A DNA stretch of 64,000 nucleotides from Arenibacter hampyeongensis (GTDB lineage Bacteria; Bacteroidota; Bacteroidia; Flavobacteriales; Flavobacteriaceae): NCBI RefSeq assembly GCF_002909255.1, contig NZ_PIOB01000010.1, positions 1 through 64,000 of the forward strand. Direction: 5' to 3'. The notes below the pieces were generated by a model that saw nothing but the letters and a program-made list of their open reading frames with translations, was not told the DNA's origin and searched no databases. Position 1 is the stretch's first letter. Each line of letters starts with the position of its first letter. Positions 1 through 9,406 of this stretch are shown here, piece after piece. A program made the translations under genes and the position numbers.

Positions 1-1
1 A

Positions 2-2188
2 AAATTCTTCTGGAAGGTACTCCACTTTCAGGGACAGCGCAATGCCACCAAGAACCGTTATGCCCATATTACCCTAAACCTTCCCCTAGGGGAACACCTA
101 GATGACAATACCTTCCAAGCAGTATCAAGGGAATACATGGAGCAAATGGGCTATGGCGAACAGCCCTTTGTAATGGTAAGGCACACTGATACCGGCCATG
201 AGCACGTCCATATTATAACGACCAATGTGGACGATGATGGAAAGGTCCTCGGAATTTTTAACAGCTATAGAAGGAATGTGGCGACCCAACGATACCTTGA
301 AAAAAAGTTTAGACTATCGCCCTCGCCACGTACCACACAGCAGAGGGAGCTCCCAATATACAGGTCGCCAGAACTCCATTTCGGCATAGATCCTGCCCAG
401 GGTACGAAGTTCTATTTACAGGACGTACTGAACGGCATACTCCAAAAACATAAGGTGCGGAGCTTTCAAGAACTGGCAAAACTGGTCAGGCCCTATCACA
501 TCGAAATAAAGCAAACTAAAAACCAATCGGGAAGGATAGGGGTAGCCTATGGACTGGACAATCAAAAAGGCTACAGGACCCGGTTCATCAACGGCTCCAC
601 CGTACACCGAAGCTTGAGCGGCCCGAAACTGCAAAAGGTATTCGAGGCCAATTCAAAGTCGAAACTGCTTCCGATGTACCGCAAACGCTTGCTGAAACAA
701 ATAGAAACTACCTATGGCCTCTTCAAGACAATTCGGCCCAAGGAAATGACAGAAGTACTTAAGGAATATCAGGACATCGATATAAAACTGGACAGAAAAG
801 GGGATATCATCAAGGGATATACCATCTATGACAGATCGGGCTATGTGTTCAATCATAGGGAGCTGGGCCAAAATATCCGAATGGTGAAACGACCGGAAAT
901 TTTCGGGAACGGCGACCAGCCTACAGGGATTGATACCGACAGCAAACAGTTCAAACTTGAAATCCGAAAACTGATAAAGAAGGCATTCCAAACATCCCAT
1001 CTTAAATCCCCAGAACGGAACGGACTGCTCTCGGAGAACATAACGGCCAAGAACCTAATGGATATCCTTCCGTATGTAAAAATATCAAAAAACTACATTT
1101 ATCTTGAACGCTATCTTCCAAGAAATCCAAAAAATTTGTTGATGGAAGCACTTAAAAGAGAGTTCCCGACGGTGAGGGACAGGCTATACCAATTGGAGGA
1201 AAAAAAGGAAAAAGAAACCTTGGAAAGCAAGTTCCGGCTTATCGGCAGGATATTGGAAAACGGCATTTTCGATGTCGGGACGGAAAAAGGGAGTGTCCAT
1301 CGTCTGTTCCTATCCTTGGGAGTAAAGTATCAGGATAACAGATTGTCCTTTTCCGGTTCCAACAAACATACGGTCCCCGTTCGTTTGGGCGAGCTTCCCT
1401 ACCCTAAGGACATGGACACGAATGTATCCACCGGTTTCGTCCGTCAAAACCATTCGGTGCTGGAAATGTTGACGGCACTGAATTCCGACACCGGCCCTAA
1501 ACTAACGGCATCCGCCTTTTTTCTACCAATGGTCTTTCCAAAACTGTACGGGATAATGGAAATCGGTTATAGGCAACAATTAGAGAAGGCCGCATTGGGA
1601 TCATATCTCAAACATGCCGAGCGGATGCACGCCCAATATGAAAAATCTCCTAAGGACTATATAGCCCTTTTCAACGCAAAGGGATTCTATTTTGATAAAG
1701 GGAAGGACGGATTCGAGGTCAGATCCATTTATACGGACCATAGGACAAGTTGCCCCTTGCCCAAAAGAACAAACCTTTATTTGAATTCCATTCCCGATGT
1801 CACCGCAACATTATTGGAACAGCAGACCGTTATCAACGGTCTGATCAAAGATGGCAGGAACGATCTCAAGAACCTTTGGGCTGGCCATCTAATGCAAAGG
1901 GGAATGTACGATAGGGCCGCCTTTATGCTGACAGCGGAAAAGGTCTACCCGAACCTGCATGGCTGGCAAGCACAGCACCATATGGACAACGGACTTCGGA
2001 ATAGTATAACTAAAACATTGGAAAGGAAATCTTCCATCGAACAAAACCGTTTGTTGCGAAAAGGCGTTTATGCCATCAGTTCGTTATTGGGCAATAGGGG
2101 CAAAAAAGGGCAAGAGGAGATTTACAATGGGTTTAAGGATGAACTCACGGATTGGTCGAAGTACAAGGGTAAGGGGATTTCAATGTAG
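2..2188 (+). CDS. Relaxase/mobilization nuclease (5' truncated by window)
   Basis: The reading frame is open from base 2, so the true start lies before the window; the first internal ATG is at 137. The protein nicks DNA at oriT and leads it into the recipient during conjugation. The N-terminal part visible here carries the histidine cluster of the Relaxase family (PF03432): EYMEQMGYGEQPF followed by VRHTDTGHEHVHII, where the HxxHxH residues bind the metal. The remaining 550 residues are a basic, largely helical C-terminal region without a domain I recognise. A weak hairpin with a T run follows the stop codon. The integrase next to it, on the opposite strand, supports a mobile-element role. 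The usual small MobC-type accessory gene would lie upstream, outside the window. Confidence 0.85.
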   Translation, partial: KFFWKVLHFQGQRNATKNRYAHITLNLPLGEHLDDNTFQAVSREYMEQMGYGEQPFVMVRHTDTGHEHVHIITTNVDDDGKVLGIFNSYRRNVATQRYLEKKFRLSPSPRTTQQRELPIYRSPELHFGIDPAQGTKFYLQDVLNGILQKHKVRSFQELAKLVRPYHIEIKQTKNQSGRIGVAYGLDNQKGYRTRFINGSTVHRSLSGPKLQKVFEANSKSKLLPMYRKRLLKQIETTYGLFKTIRPKEMTEVLKEYQDIDIKLDRKGDIIKGYTIYDRSGYVFNHRELGQNIRMVKRPEIFGNGDQPTGIDTDSKQFKLEIRKLIKKAFQTSHLKSPERNGLLSENITAKNLMDILPYVKISKNYIYLERYLPRNPKNLLMEALKREFPTVRDRLYQLEEKKEKETLESKFRLIGRILENGIFDVGTEKGSVHRLFLSLGVKYQDNRLSFSGSNKHTVPVRLGELPYPKDMDTNVSTGFVRQNHSVLEMLTALNSDTGPKLTASAFFLPMVFPKLYGIMEIGYRQQLEKAALGSYLKHAERMHAQYEKSPKDYIALFNAKGFYFDKGKDGFEVRSIYTDHRTSCPLPKRTNLYLNSIPDVTATLLEQQTVINGLIKDGRNDLKNLWAGHLMQRGMYDRAAFMLTAEKVYPNLHGWQAQHHMDNGLRNSITKTLERKSSIEQNRLLRKGVYAISSLLGNRGKKGQEEIYNGFKDELTDWSKYKGKGISM

Positions 2189-2221
2189 CTTTTTAAGAAG
2201 TGATTGAGTTATAGTAATTGA

Positions 2222-2243
2222 CACCGCAAAAGGTGCTTTTTTT
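2222..2243 (+). terminator. Possible short terminator after the relaxase
   Basis: A short stem (CACC at 2222-2225, GGTG at 2232-2235) is followed by seven T residues. The stem has only four or five base pairs, so this is a weak prediction. Confidence 0.35.
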
Positions 2244-2321
2244 CGTGGATAGGGAGAAAAAATAATAATGCGCTAAGTATTAACTTTCCTTTTTTGCTGA
2301 ACTTTTTGAAACTTTGAAAAT

Positions 2322-3536
2322 TTAGAAATTAATAACCTTTTCTAAAGCATCATCAGTCTCTTTATGCATAAAATTGGCTTGATAATTTATTGTAGTTGTA
2401 ACGGTGGAATGACGATATAGCTTTTGCAGCATCTGAATAGGAATTCTGTCGCCTGAAATATTGCCAAAACTGTGACGCGCAATGTGCATGGTGAGCTTTT
2501 TATTTATTTTCGCTTTTTCTGCGATTTGCACGAGATATTTATTAAATTTTTTGTTGGCGGTTTTTACTTTGTTAAAAACATCTTTCGGATTTTTCAGGTC
2601 AGCATTGTTCATTTCAGGAAAAACAAAATCCTCACTGGATCTCCTGTCCTCATCATATCGTCTTAAAAGTGATGTAATTTTCTCTGGTAATTTAAAGGAT
2701 AATAATTTTTCGTTCTTCCCCATACGATAGTGTAACCGGCCATCGTAAATATCGCTCCACTTAATCATAAGAACATCACCAACACGCATCCCCGCAAGAT
2801 AAAAACTAAACAACCAAACATTTCGCGCATGAGATTGCTGTTCCGTTAAGTCCTCCAAAGCCTCGATTGATTGAATTTCTTCTATGGTAAGCCCAACTTT
2901 TTCGGATTCGGGGAATTTGATGCGTATTTTATCCGCTCCAAATGGATACAATTTTCTGTCAACAATTCCTAATCGTATAGCTTTATTGTACAGGGTTCTA
3001 ATTACAATTAAGTTGTTAATGACCGAGCGTTGAGATACTTTTCGTGTAGTTTTCAAATAGAGTGAAAAACGACGCAATAAAGCCTCGTCAATTTCTCGAA
3101 AACTTAAATCATCATTATCGACAAATCTTATAAAATGACCGACTCGCGCTTTATCGGAAGATAAACGCTGTAGTTTATTTGTTTTTTCTAAATTATCTAA
3201 ATAATTATCGGCAATTTCTTTAAAGCTAATTTTGGTAAGCGGAGTTGCAATTTCCTCTTTTATCTGTTTTGACGAGATATCATTTTGATGAGTCTGTAAA
3301 TCAATTAAGGTTTGATTCGCTTCAGCCAACTTCTTGATAAGAAGATTGTTTAAGCGTATGTAATTGGGATGCGATTTTCGCACCTCGCGATTGCCTTCAT
3401 CCCAATATTTAATAGCAATGTAATGCCCTATATAAAGATAGGTCGTTTTTCTGTTTTTAGTTATGCGAACCGCTAAAGGAAAAAGACCTTGTTTGTTCGC
3501 TTTCTTGCGAAGAGTTACCTTTATACTTGACCCCAT
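2322..3536 (-). CDS. Tyrosine site-specific integrase
   Basis: This 404-residue protein is a phage/ICE-type tyrosine recombinase of the Bacteroidota group that has an arm-type DNA-binding N-terminus. It catalyses integration and excision at the tRNA-Leu site. Visible order: an arm-binding domain (about residues 5-90, with VTLRKKANKQG and LYIGHYI), a SAM-like core-binding domain (about 105-200), and the catalytic domain (about 215-400). Catalytic residues are the Arg of AGMRVGDV, the His and Arg of HIARHSF, the His of LYRHSTV and the nucleophilic Tyr of TINYQ. All are present, so the enzyme looks intact. The gene ends its 5' side about 150 bp from the attachment site, as is typical when int sits at the element end. 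Confidence 0.92.
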   Translation of the reverse strand: MGSSIKVTLRKKANKQGLFPLAVRITKNRKTTYLYIGHYIAIKYWDEGNREVRKSHPNYIRLNNLLIKKLAEANQTLIDLQTHQNDISSKQIKEEIATPLTKISFKEIADNYLDNLEKTNKLQRLSSDKARVGHFIRFVDNDDLSFREIDEALLRRFSLYLKTTRKVSQRSVINNLIVIRTLYNKAIRLGIVDRKLYPFGADKIRIKFPESEKVGLTIEEIQSIEALEDLTEQQSHARNVWLFSFYLAGMRVGDVLMIKWSDIYDGRLHYRMGKNEKLLSFKLPEKITSLLRRYDEDRRSSEDFVFPEMNNADLKNPKDVFNKVKTANKKFNKYLVQIAEKAKINKKLTMHIARHSFGNISGDRIPIQMLQKLYRHSTVTTTINYQANFMHKETDDALEKVINF

Positions 3537-3690
3537 ACTTTACTATTTAAACTAAAGATACGAATTCTAGGTACAACATAGGTACAACAAATGGTGGTTT
3601 TTTATGGTTTTATGTGGTCTTTATTGTTTTTTGTAAAAATGCAAATAGCTTAATATGAGATATTTAACTACATATAACATCAAAATACTC

Positions 3691-3743
3691 TGAATTCAAA
3701 ATCCAGTTCCTTTGGAGTGTGGGTTCGATTCCCACCTCGAGTA
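3691..3743 (+). other. Attachment site: 3' fragment of tRNA-Leu(CAA)
   Basis: The sequence matches the 3' half of a tRNA-Leu with anticodon CAA. It shows the anticodon loop TTCAAAA with the 3' stem strand TCCAG, a long variable arm (TCC/GGA), a T arm with stem GTGGG (3719-3723), loop TTCGATT and stem CCCAC (3731-3735), then the 3' acceptor strand CTCGAGT and discriminator A at 3743. The D arm and 5' acceptor strand are absent upstream, so this is not a functional tRNA. I infer that it is the duplicated 3' end left by integration and that the intact tRNA-Leu sits at the other end of the element, before this window. Confidence 0.8.
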
Positions 3744-3750
3744 CTTAGTA

Positions 3751-3780
3751 AAGCCGAGATCTACATCTCGGCTTTTTTTT
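3751..3780 (+). terminator. Rho-independent terminator behind the tRNA remnant
   Basis: A perfect 10-bp stem (AAGCCGAGAT, loop CTAC, ATCTCGGCTT) is followed by a run of T up to 3780. It lies directly after the tRNA-Leu remnant and was probably the native terminator of the chromosomal tRNA transcript before the element separated the gene from it. On the other strand it could also end leftward transcripts from the response regulator. Confidence 0.85.
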
Positions 3781-3963
3781 GCTTTAGAACCAACACAATA
3801 TCCTTTATAGTACCAGTTTCCAATGGCCTTCTGCAATATTTGACCGGTACTATAACTAAAACCCCATTTTAACTAAAAGCCCATCCTTGAGAGTGAATAT
3901 GGTGAAGTATGGCAATTATCCTTTCTTTAAAAAATACCCTTGCAATATCAAAAAGCCATCAAA

Positions 3964-4398
3964 CTAAAATTCGTTTTGATACCACTCCGTTGTTGGAAAA
4001 TGGCTTATTAGGTTTTTGATGCCATCCTTCGATATTGGCTTAACCAAATATCCTGAAAGTGTACTTATTTCCTGTGCCTTGGCTATGTCCTGGGGATTGT
4101 TGGACGAGGTTAGAAGGTAAATATTAATATCTTTCTTAATGTCAGTTTGGAACGATTTGTACTCACTAAGAAACTCCCACCCGTCCATAAAGGGCATGTT
4201 TACATCCAATAAGATAATATCCGGAAGATTGTTTGCAGCTTCTAGATTCTGCTTTAAGAAATCGATTCCCTTTTCACCGTCGGAAAAAAATTGAATTTTT
4301 ATATCCGGGTTGACTTCTGCAATTGTATTCTTCATGATAAACTGAAAAATCTCATCGTCATCTATTAGAAAAAAATGTAATTTATTCATAGTTGTCAA
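3964..4398 (-). CDS. Single-domain response regulator (REC only)
   Basis: This 144-residue protein consists of one receiver domain with no output domain. The acidic pocket is LIDDDE (about residues 12-16), the phospho-acceptor is Asp65 in LLDVNMPFMDG, the switch Ser/Thr lies in LLTSSN (about 96-99), and the conserved Lys is Lys120 in YLVKP. It overlaps the 3' end of the upstream histidine kinase gene by 17 bp, so the two are translationally coupled and form a cognate pair. Output must be by protein-protein contact or phosphorelay. Stand-alone receivers of this CheY-like type are common in Flavobacteriaceae. The target is not visible from the sequence. Confidence 0.9.
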   Translation of the reverse strand: MTTMNKLHFFLIDDDEIFQFIMKNTIAEVNPDIKIQFFSDGEKGIDFLKQNLEAANNLPDIILLDVNMPFMDGWEFLSEYKSFQTDIKKDINIYLLTSSNNPQDIAKAQEISTLSGYLVKPISKDGIKNLISHFPTTEWYQNEF

Positions 4399-6190
4399 AT
4401 AATATTTTAAACTTGGTTCCCTGTCCTAATTCACTAGTTACTTCAATGCTCGCATTTAACGATTCCAGTTGCGTTTTCACCAAAAACAAACCCATTCCCT
4501 TTCCGGAAAGTTCACGATGAAATCTTTTGTACAATTTAAATATGTCACTGCCGTAACGGTTCAGATCAACCCCAAGGCCATTGTCCTCAAATACCAATAC
4601 CTTTTTGTTGTTTTCCAATAATGTCCGGATATGTATAATGGACTTTTTGTCCGGATCTCTATATTTTATGGCATTGGATATTAGGTTCTGAATTACACTC
4701 TGCATATAGATCTTTGAAAATTCTATTTCTTTCCATTCACTAAGATCGGTCTTCACCTCAATGGTTTCTTTGTCCAAGGTTTCTACATTTAGATCCAATG
4801 AGGCCATAATAATAGGTTCCAATGCTAAATTTTCCAATCTAACCTGATTGCCATCATTGAGAATCCTTACATAGACAAGAAGATCATCCACTAAAGTGTT
4901 AATGGCAAGGGTTACCTTGTGCAATTTAGGAAAATAACCCTTGGCCTCTTCGTAGTTTTTAGATTCCTTTAGCATGGACACCAAGGCCGACACACTAGTT
5001 GTGGGTGCTCTTAAATTATGGGCAACAATATTATTATACCCCATGAGTTGGGCATTACGCACCTCCAACTTATTCTGAATGGTTGCCAGGATCTTATTTT
5101 TATTTTCCAATTCCGAGCTTTTAATCTCCAGCTCGTTGTTCATTAATTCTAGAGCCTTAAAATATTCCCTTTCGGAATTTTCAGTTTTTGTTTCGAGAAA
5201 GGAAATACAAAAAATAGCCAATATCACCAACAGATTGATCAGCAAAAGCGAAATGATTTCCCTTTTTATCCGAGCATTTATAAGCTTGGAATCTATATGT
5301 TTTAACAGCATCCATTTATTGGCCGTTATAATATCGGCAAACTTGTGCTGGAATAATGGTGTTTGGGACAGTTCATTGGTAAAATCCAGGCCGGTTTTTA
5401 CCCACAAATCTCCGTTCTTGAACAAGGATATGGATTCTTTGGTATTCAGGGAATCCCATACCTGAAGACGACCCTCCTTAAAAGTGATATTTCCACTGTT
5501 AGGAATTAAATGGGCAAACTCTTTTTTACTGTCATTACTCACCAAATAATTACCCTGGTGGTCCAACAACATAAAAGGGTATTGGTTGTCCTTTTTCAGC
5601 AAATCGAGGAGTTTTACTGCACTGAAATTTATAACGACTATACCCAGTTTATTGCCTAAGGTATCCAATATGGGGGCTACCCCACGAATCATGGGCTTAT
5701 AGGGCAATTCCAGTATGCCATTTTCTTGATTAAGGTTTAATGGGGATAAGTAAATTTGATTTTTTTTAAGATCTCTGGTCACCCGATAATAATCCCTATC
5801 GGCCTTATCTTGGAGCTCGACACTTTTGACTATTTTCCCATTCTCTTTCCGATTAAGTCTAAATACCTCAGTTCCTGCTGAATTAATGAGCCTAAATTGA
5901 CTATAACTGTCCATTCCAATTAAAAAATCACCAATATCCTTATCTAGATGGGCATTTTTATCCGGATTAAAATCGTTCTCACTAAAATGGTATTGCTCCC
6001 AATAATAGAGGTTGGCTATCATGGGTTTTAAAAGTTCAACGATCAGTTGTTTCTTATTGGAGAGTTCCTTTTGCTGTAAAGAGGTCAAATTGTTGCGCTC
6101 TTTTCCATAAATCCATAAAACTGCCAAAACACTCAATATAAGTACTGGGAGGTAGTATTTGACAAATTTTAAAGATAAACGTTTAATCAA
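4382..6190 (-). CDS. Membrane sensor histidine kinase with periplasmic sensor domain
   Basis: The 602-residue protein starts with a transmembrane helix (about 13-29), then a periplasmic sensor region of about 280 residues that looks like a double-PAS (dCache-type) fold, with DSYSQFRLINSAGTEVFR and YPFMLLDHQGNYLVS as the two PAS-like strands. A second transmembrane helix (about 314-332) leads into a coiled coil (about 340-385). His391 in VAHNLRAP is the phosphorylation site. The ATPase domain has the N box NLISNAIKY (Asn506), G1 box EDNGLGV and G2 box GKGMGLFLV. No HAMP or PAS domain is obvious in the cytoplasm. It forms an operon with the overlapping REC protein. The ligand cannot be told; dCache domains usually bind small organic molecules. 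Confidence 0.9.
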   Translation of the reverse strand: MIKRLSLKFVKYYLPVLILSVLAVLWIYGKERNNLTSLQQKELSNKKQLIVELLKPMIANLYYWEQYHFSENDFNPDKNAHLDKDIGDFLIGMDSYSQFRLINSAGTEVFRLNRKENGKIVKSVELQDKADRDYYRVTRDLKKNQIYLSPLNLNQENGILELPYKPMIRGVAPILDTLGNKLGIVVINFSAVKLLDLLKKDNQYPFMLLDHQGNYLVSNDSKKEFAHLIPNSGNITFKEGRLQVWDSLNTKESISLFKNGDLWVKTGLDFTNELSQTPLFQHKFADIITANKWMLLKHIDSKLINARIKREIISLLLINLLVILAIFCISFLETKTENSEREYFKALELMNNELEIKSSELENKNKILATIQNKLEVRNAQLMGYNNIVAHNLRAPTTSVSALVSMLKESKNYEEAKGYFPKLHKVTLAINTLVDDLLVYVRILNDGNQVRLENLALEPIIMASLDLNVETLDKETIEVKTDLSEWKEIEFSKIYMQSVIQNLISNAIKYRDPDKKSIIHIRTLLENNKKVLVFEDNGLGVDLNRYGSDIFKLYKRFHRELSGKGMGLFLVKTQLESLNASIEVTSELGQGTKFKILFDNYE

Positions 6191-6693
6191 ATTAAAAGCT
6201 ATTAATGGTTAAAACATGCACTAAAATGGAAGCACAGCTCAATATGCAATAAATCTATTTGGGGGAAGTTTTAATGGTTCAGATTAGCAATAAACTGAAA
6301 ATCAAATATAGGTAAAACTATGCCTTATAAATCATTTTTAATTTTAAATTCCATTAATACAATTGCCTTCAAAACCTTGATTAAACTTGGACTGTTGAAA
6401 TTCTATATTTAAAGAGCCGGCGAAGGGATTCATTATTTATTATGTCCCATTCCCATATTTTTTTCATCATTATGGGTAAAAGTTGACTTGTCTTCATAAT
6501 TTCCATCCATAGTTAAAACTATTTTTATACTTTTAATAAGTTCAGGTCAATGTCGGCCTTGGTATTAAAAAATTATCCCATGGTGTTAATGAATTAATTA
6601 TGTTCTTTAAATTCTGCTCAAAAACCTATGGTTCGGAATCCGACCTTAACATTAAAAAAGACCAAAAGGATATTCAACTATAAAACTAAACTC
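6191..6693. other. Non-coding stretch between divergent genes
   Basis: This AT-rich gap separates the leftward kinase gene from the rightward hydrolase gene. It must hold both promoters. I see no RNA gene, repeat or clear operator in it. A Met codon at 6628 is in frame with the hydrolase but was not chosen as start. Confidence 0.6.
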
Positions 6694-7578
6694 ATGAAAC
6701 CATTAAAAAAAGAGGACATTAAGCAGGAGGTTTTCGACCTCTATGACGATTATGCCCACGACAGGGTAAGTAGGAGATTGTTTATGGATAAATTATCGAC
6801 CTATGCGGTCGGAGGGCTCACGGTAGCGTCGCTTCTTAGCTTTATCTCTCCAGATTATGTAAAAAAAATCCAGATTCAGCCAGGTGATCCACAACTGAAA
6901 TCGGAATTTATCCATTACAATTCACCCAAGGGCGGAGGTTCCATAAAGGGTCTGCTTTCAAGGCCCGCAGATGCCAAAGAAAAACTTCCAGGAATAATTG
7001 TAGTACACGAAAACCGTGGGTTAAATCCTCATATCGAAGATGTAGGGCGTAGAGCCGGCCTTGCAGGATTTATCTCTTTGGCTCCCGATGCCTTGACACC
7101 CTTGGGTGGTTATCCCGGAAACGATGATGACGGACGCGAACTACAGGGCAAGCGAGATCGCAATGAAATGTTGGAGGATTTTATAGCCGCCTTTGAACAT
7201 TTGAAAACCCACCCTGAATGCTCCGGAAAAGTTGGTGTAGTAGGATTCTGTTTCGGAGGTTGGATTTCCAATATGATGGCGGTAAAAGTTTCGAATTTAG
7301 GGGCAGCCGTTCCTTTTTACGGGGGACAACCAACGGAAGATATTGAAAAAATAAACGCACCCCTGTTACTCCATTTTGGCGAATTGGACAAACGCGTCAA
7401 TGAAGGTTGGCCAGCCTATGAAGAGGCTTTAAAGAAGTATGGCAAAGAATATAAGGCCTATATCTACCCCAACGCAAATCATGGCTTTCACAATGATACT
7501 ACACCAAGGTATGATAGGGAGGCTGCCGAATTGGCCTGGGGGCGAACAATTGATTTTTTTAAAGAAAAGCTGGGATAA
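6694..7578 (+). CDS. Exported dienelactone-hydrolase family enzyme (YghX-like)
   Basis: An alpha/beta hydrolase of the dienelactone hydrolase family. I choose ATG 6694 because family members begin near the conserved stretch [14 protein letters not shown]; an in-frame ATG at 6628 would add 22 residues without family support. The N-terminus carries SRRLFMDKL followed by a hydrophobic stretch, a good twin-arginine (Tat) signal, so the folded enzyme is probably exported. The catalytic triad is visible: Cys in GFCFGGW (nucleophile), Asp in GELDKRV, and His in ANHGFHND. The Cys nucleophile is typical of true dienelactone hydrolases. The substrate is unknown; the gene stands alone, convergent to the PUL symporter. 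Confidence 0.85.
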   Translation: MKPLKKEDIKQEVFDLYDDYAHDRVSRRLFMDKLSTYAVGGLTVASLLSFISPDYVKKIQIQPGDPQLKSEFIHYNSPKGGGSIKGLLSRPADAKEKLPGIIVVHENRGLNPHIEDVGRRAGLAGFISLAPDALTPLGGYPGNDDDGRELQGKRDRNEMLEDFIAAFEHLKTHPECSGKVGVVGFCFGGWISNMMAVKVSNLGAAVPFYGGQPTEDIEKINAPLLLHFGELDKRVNEGWPAYEEALKKYGKEYKAYIYPNANHGFHNDTTPRYDREAAELAWGRTIDFFKEKLG

Positions 7579-7657
7579 GGCCATTCAGAACCAAAGCCTA
7601 TAAACAGTACTCAAAACTTCTGATTCGTAAGAATACTCTTCGTACTTCTATATTCAT

Positions 7658-7699
7658 CCAAGCGATCAATTATAATATGGACTATATTTGATCGCTTGG
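7658..7699. terminator. Bidirectional terminator between convergent genes
   Basis: A 12-bp perfect inverted repeat (CCAAGCGATCAA at 7658-7669, its complement at 7688-7699) with an 18-nt loop lies between the two convergent stop codons. It is followed by TTTAT on the plus strand; the T run is poor, but position and stem support a shared terminator. Confidence 0.6.
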
Positions 7700-7712
7700 T
7701 TTATATCTCAAA

Positions 7713-9338
7713 CTATAGGGAAAGCGTACTAAAAGATATCATGATATAGACCACTATGACCACTACCAGTACCGAGGCCACAATATCCCAAATAGTATAG
7801 CTGGCCTTGTTTTCCTCCTTTTGTTTATCTGTAACCGTACCAAAGGTTAGACCGGACAATTGTGCTGCCGATGGGGCCGGATAAAACATACTCACTATAA
7901 CGGCAATGGCCACGCATAGCGCAAAGAAATAGGCGGCAAACACCAACCAGTTTATATCAGCGATATTGAACAAAAAACTGCCCTCGGAAAAACTGGATTT
8001 CATGATTTCCAAGGTCAGTTTGGAAAACCCTATGATCAACCCACCTACCAAAGTAGCAATGGCACCGTTGGCATTGATACGTTTGTAAAATATTCCGAGC
8101 AGGAATACCGCCGTGATCGGTGGCGAAATGTAAGCCTGTACGTTCTGCAAGTATTCATAAAGTCCGTCCGAAAGTCTTGTGATCACCGGTATCCACAACA
8201 ACCCTAGCCCCACTACAAAAAAGGTGGCGATCCTACCTGTTTTTACCAATTCTTCCTCAGGCTTTTCGGGCTTCAATTTTTTGTAAATATCCAGGGTAAA
8301 CAAAGTGGAGCATGAATTAAATACGGAAGCCAAAGAGCTCATCAGGGCAGCCAATAGTCCTGCCGCTACCAAACCACGCAGACCGGAAGGTAAAAGGTTG
8401 CTCATTAAAACAGGAAAGGCCTCGTCAGGATTGTCCCAATGCAGTTTTCCCTGTATTTTAAGTCCCAAAGCCACAACTCCCGGAATCAAAAAAAGAAAAA
8501 CGGGCATTAATTTTAAAAGTGCACCAAAGATACTACCCCTTCTACCAGCTTTAATACTTTTAGCAGTAAGCACCCTTTGAACAATAACCTGATCGGTACA
8601 CCAATACCAGATACCAACAATGGTACTTGTTAAAAACAATGGAAGCCATGGATAATCTGGATCCGAATTGGGCCGCCACATATTAAAATAATCCACCCCA
8701 ATGGTCTCCTTTAATTCTCCCCAGCCCCCTACAGCTTCAAGTCCCATAAAACTAAGGATTCCTGCCCCAAGCACCAATACTATGGCCTGTATGGTCTCGG
8801 TATAGACTACAGCCCGCATTCCACCCAAAATGGTATACAGACCCGTAAGCGCCACTGTTGCCACCGCACCGATCCAAAAAGGTATACCCAATAGGGCAGA
8901 AACCACTACCCCACCTGCATAAATTGTAACCGATACTTTGGTAAGGATATAGGCAATCAGAGATACTATGGAGAGGACCCAACGGGAACGTGCATCGAAC
9001 CTCTTTTCCAAAAATTCCGGCATTGTAAAAACCCCGCTTCTGGCATAGAAAGGCAAAAATACCCAACCCAACATTAAAACGATCCAGGCATGCATTTCAT
9101 AAATCAATAATGGCATTTTATCCCCTGCCCCGTTGCCTGCCAATCCAACTACATGCTCGGACCCAATATTGGAAGCAAAAATGGAGGCACCTACCATAAA
9201 CCATCCAATATTCCTACCTGCCAGAAAATAGTCCTCCGTATTCTTTTGTTTTTGTTTTATTACCCACCAGGCGACACCAAGAAGTATCACGAAATACGCG
9301 GTGATCACAACCCAATCCAGAACGTCCAATCCCTTCAT
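7713..9338 (-). CDS. Sodium/solute symporter (SSS family, SGLT-like)
   Basis: This 541-residue protein has about 14 hydrophobic segments and the SSS-family signature near the N-terminus: TEDYFLAGRNIGWFMVGAS followed by ASNIGSEHVVGLAGNGA, which is closely like the bacterial sodium/galactose transporter vSGLT. It would bring a monosaccharide or sugar acid across the inner membrane with sodium. It is the last gene of the catabolic unit SDR, SMP-30 lactonase, symporter, all on the minus strand. From this context I infer that it imports the sugar released by the PUL hydrolases; the exact sugar is not determined. Confidence 0.9.
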   Translation of the reverse strand: MKGLDVLDWVVITAYFVILLGVAWWVIKQKQKNTEDYFLAGRNIGWFMVGASIFASNIGSEHVVGLAGNGAGDKMPLLIYEMHAWIVLMLGWVFLPFYARSGVFTMPEFLEKRFDARSRWVLSIVSLIAYILTKVSVTIYAGGVVVSALLGIPFWIGAVATVALTGLYTILGGMRAVVYTETIQAIVLVLGAGILSFMGLEAVGGWGELKETIGVDYFNMWRPNSDPDYPWLPLFLTSTIVGIWYWCTDQVIVQRVLTAKSIKAGRRGSIFGALLKLMPVFLFLIPGVVALGLKIQGKLHWDNPDEAFPVLMSNLLPSGLRGLVAAGLLAALMSSLASVFNSCSTLFTLDIYKKLKPEKPEEELVKTGRIATFFVVGLGLLWIPVITRLSDGLYEYLQNVQAYISPPITAVFLLGIFYKRINANGAIATLVGGLIIGFSKLTLEIMKSSFSEGSFLFNIADINWLVFAAYFFALCVAIAVIVSMFYPAPSAAQLSGLTFGTVTDKQKEENKASYTIWDIVASVLVVVIVVYIMISFSTLSL

Positions 9339-9406
9339 TTTAATTTGGTTTAGTTGGTATTACTTAATAAACTATTGGATTAAAGTATTTATGAAATCCG
9401 AAAAAC

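Larger units (their letters stand above)
1..3743. mobile_element. End of an integrative mobilizable/conjugative element
   Basis: A relaxase gene cut by the window start, a tyrosine integrase and a 3' tRNA-Leu fragment lie together at this edge. This is the standard layout of one end of a Bacteroidota ICE or IME that uses a tRNA gene as target. The rest of the element, including any type IV secretion genes, lies before the window, so ICE and IME cannot be told apart. The outer limit is set at the end of the tRNA fragment; chromosomal genes (sensor kinase and response regulator) follow. By eye the relaxase is richer in G+C than the integrase, which would fit a modular origin. Confidence 0.8.

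Noticed and set aside
3661..3743. A complete tRNA gene
   Set aside because: The T arm, variable arm and anticodon loop are clear, but no D arm or 5' acceptor strand exists upstream, so it is only an attachment-site fragment.
6628..6693. Upstream start of the dienelactone hydrolase
   Set aside because: The extra 22 residues are outside the conserved family start and would bury the Tat signal further inside.
8305..9353. Plus-strand frames inside the symporter gene
   Set aside because: They are antisense frames of a clear membrane transporter and show no family features of their own.
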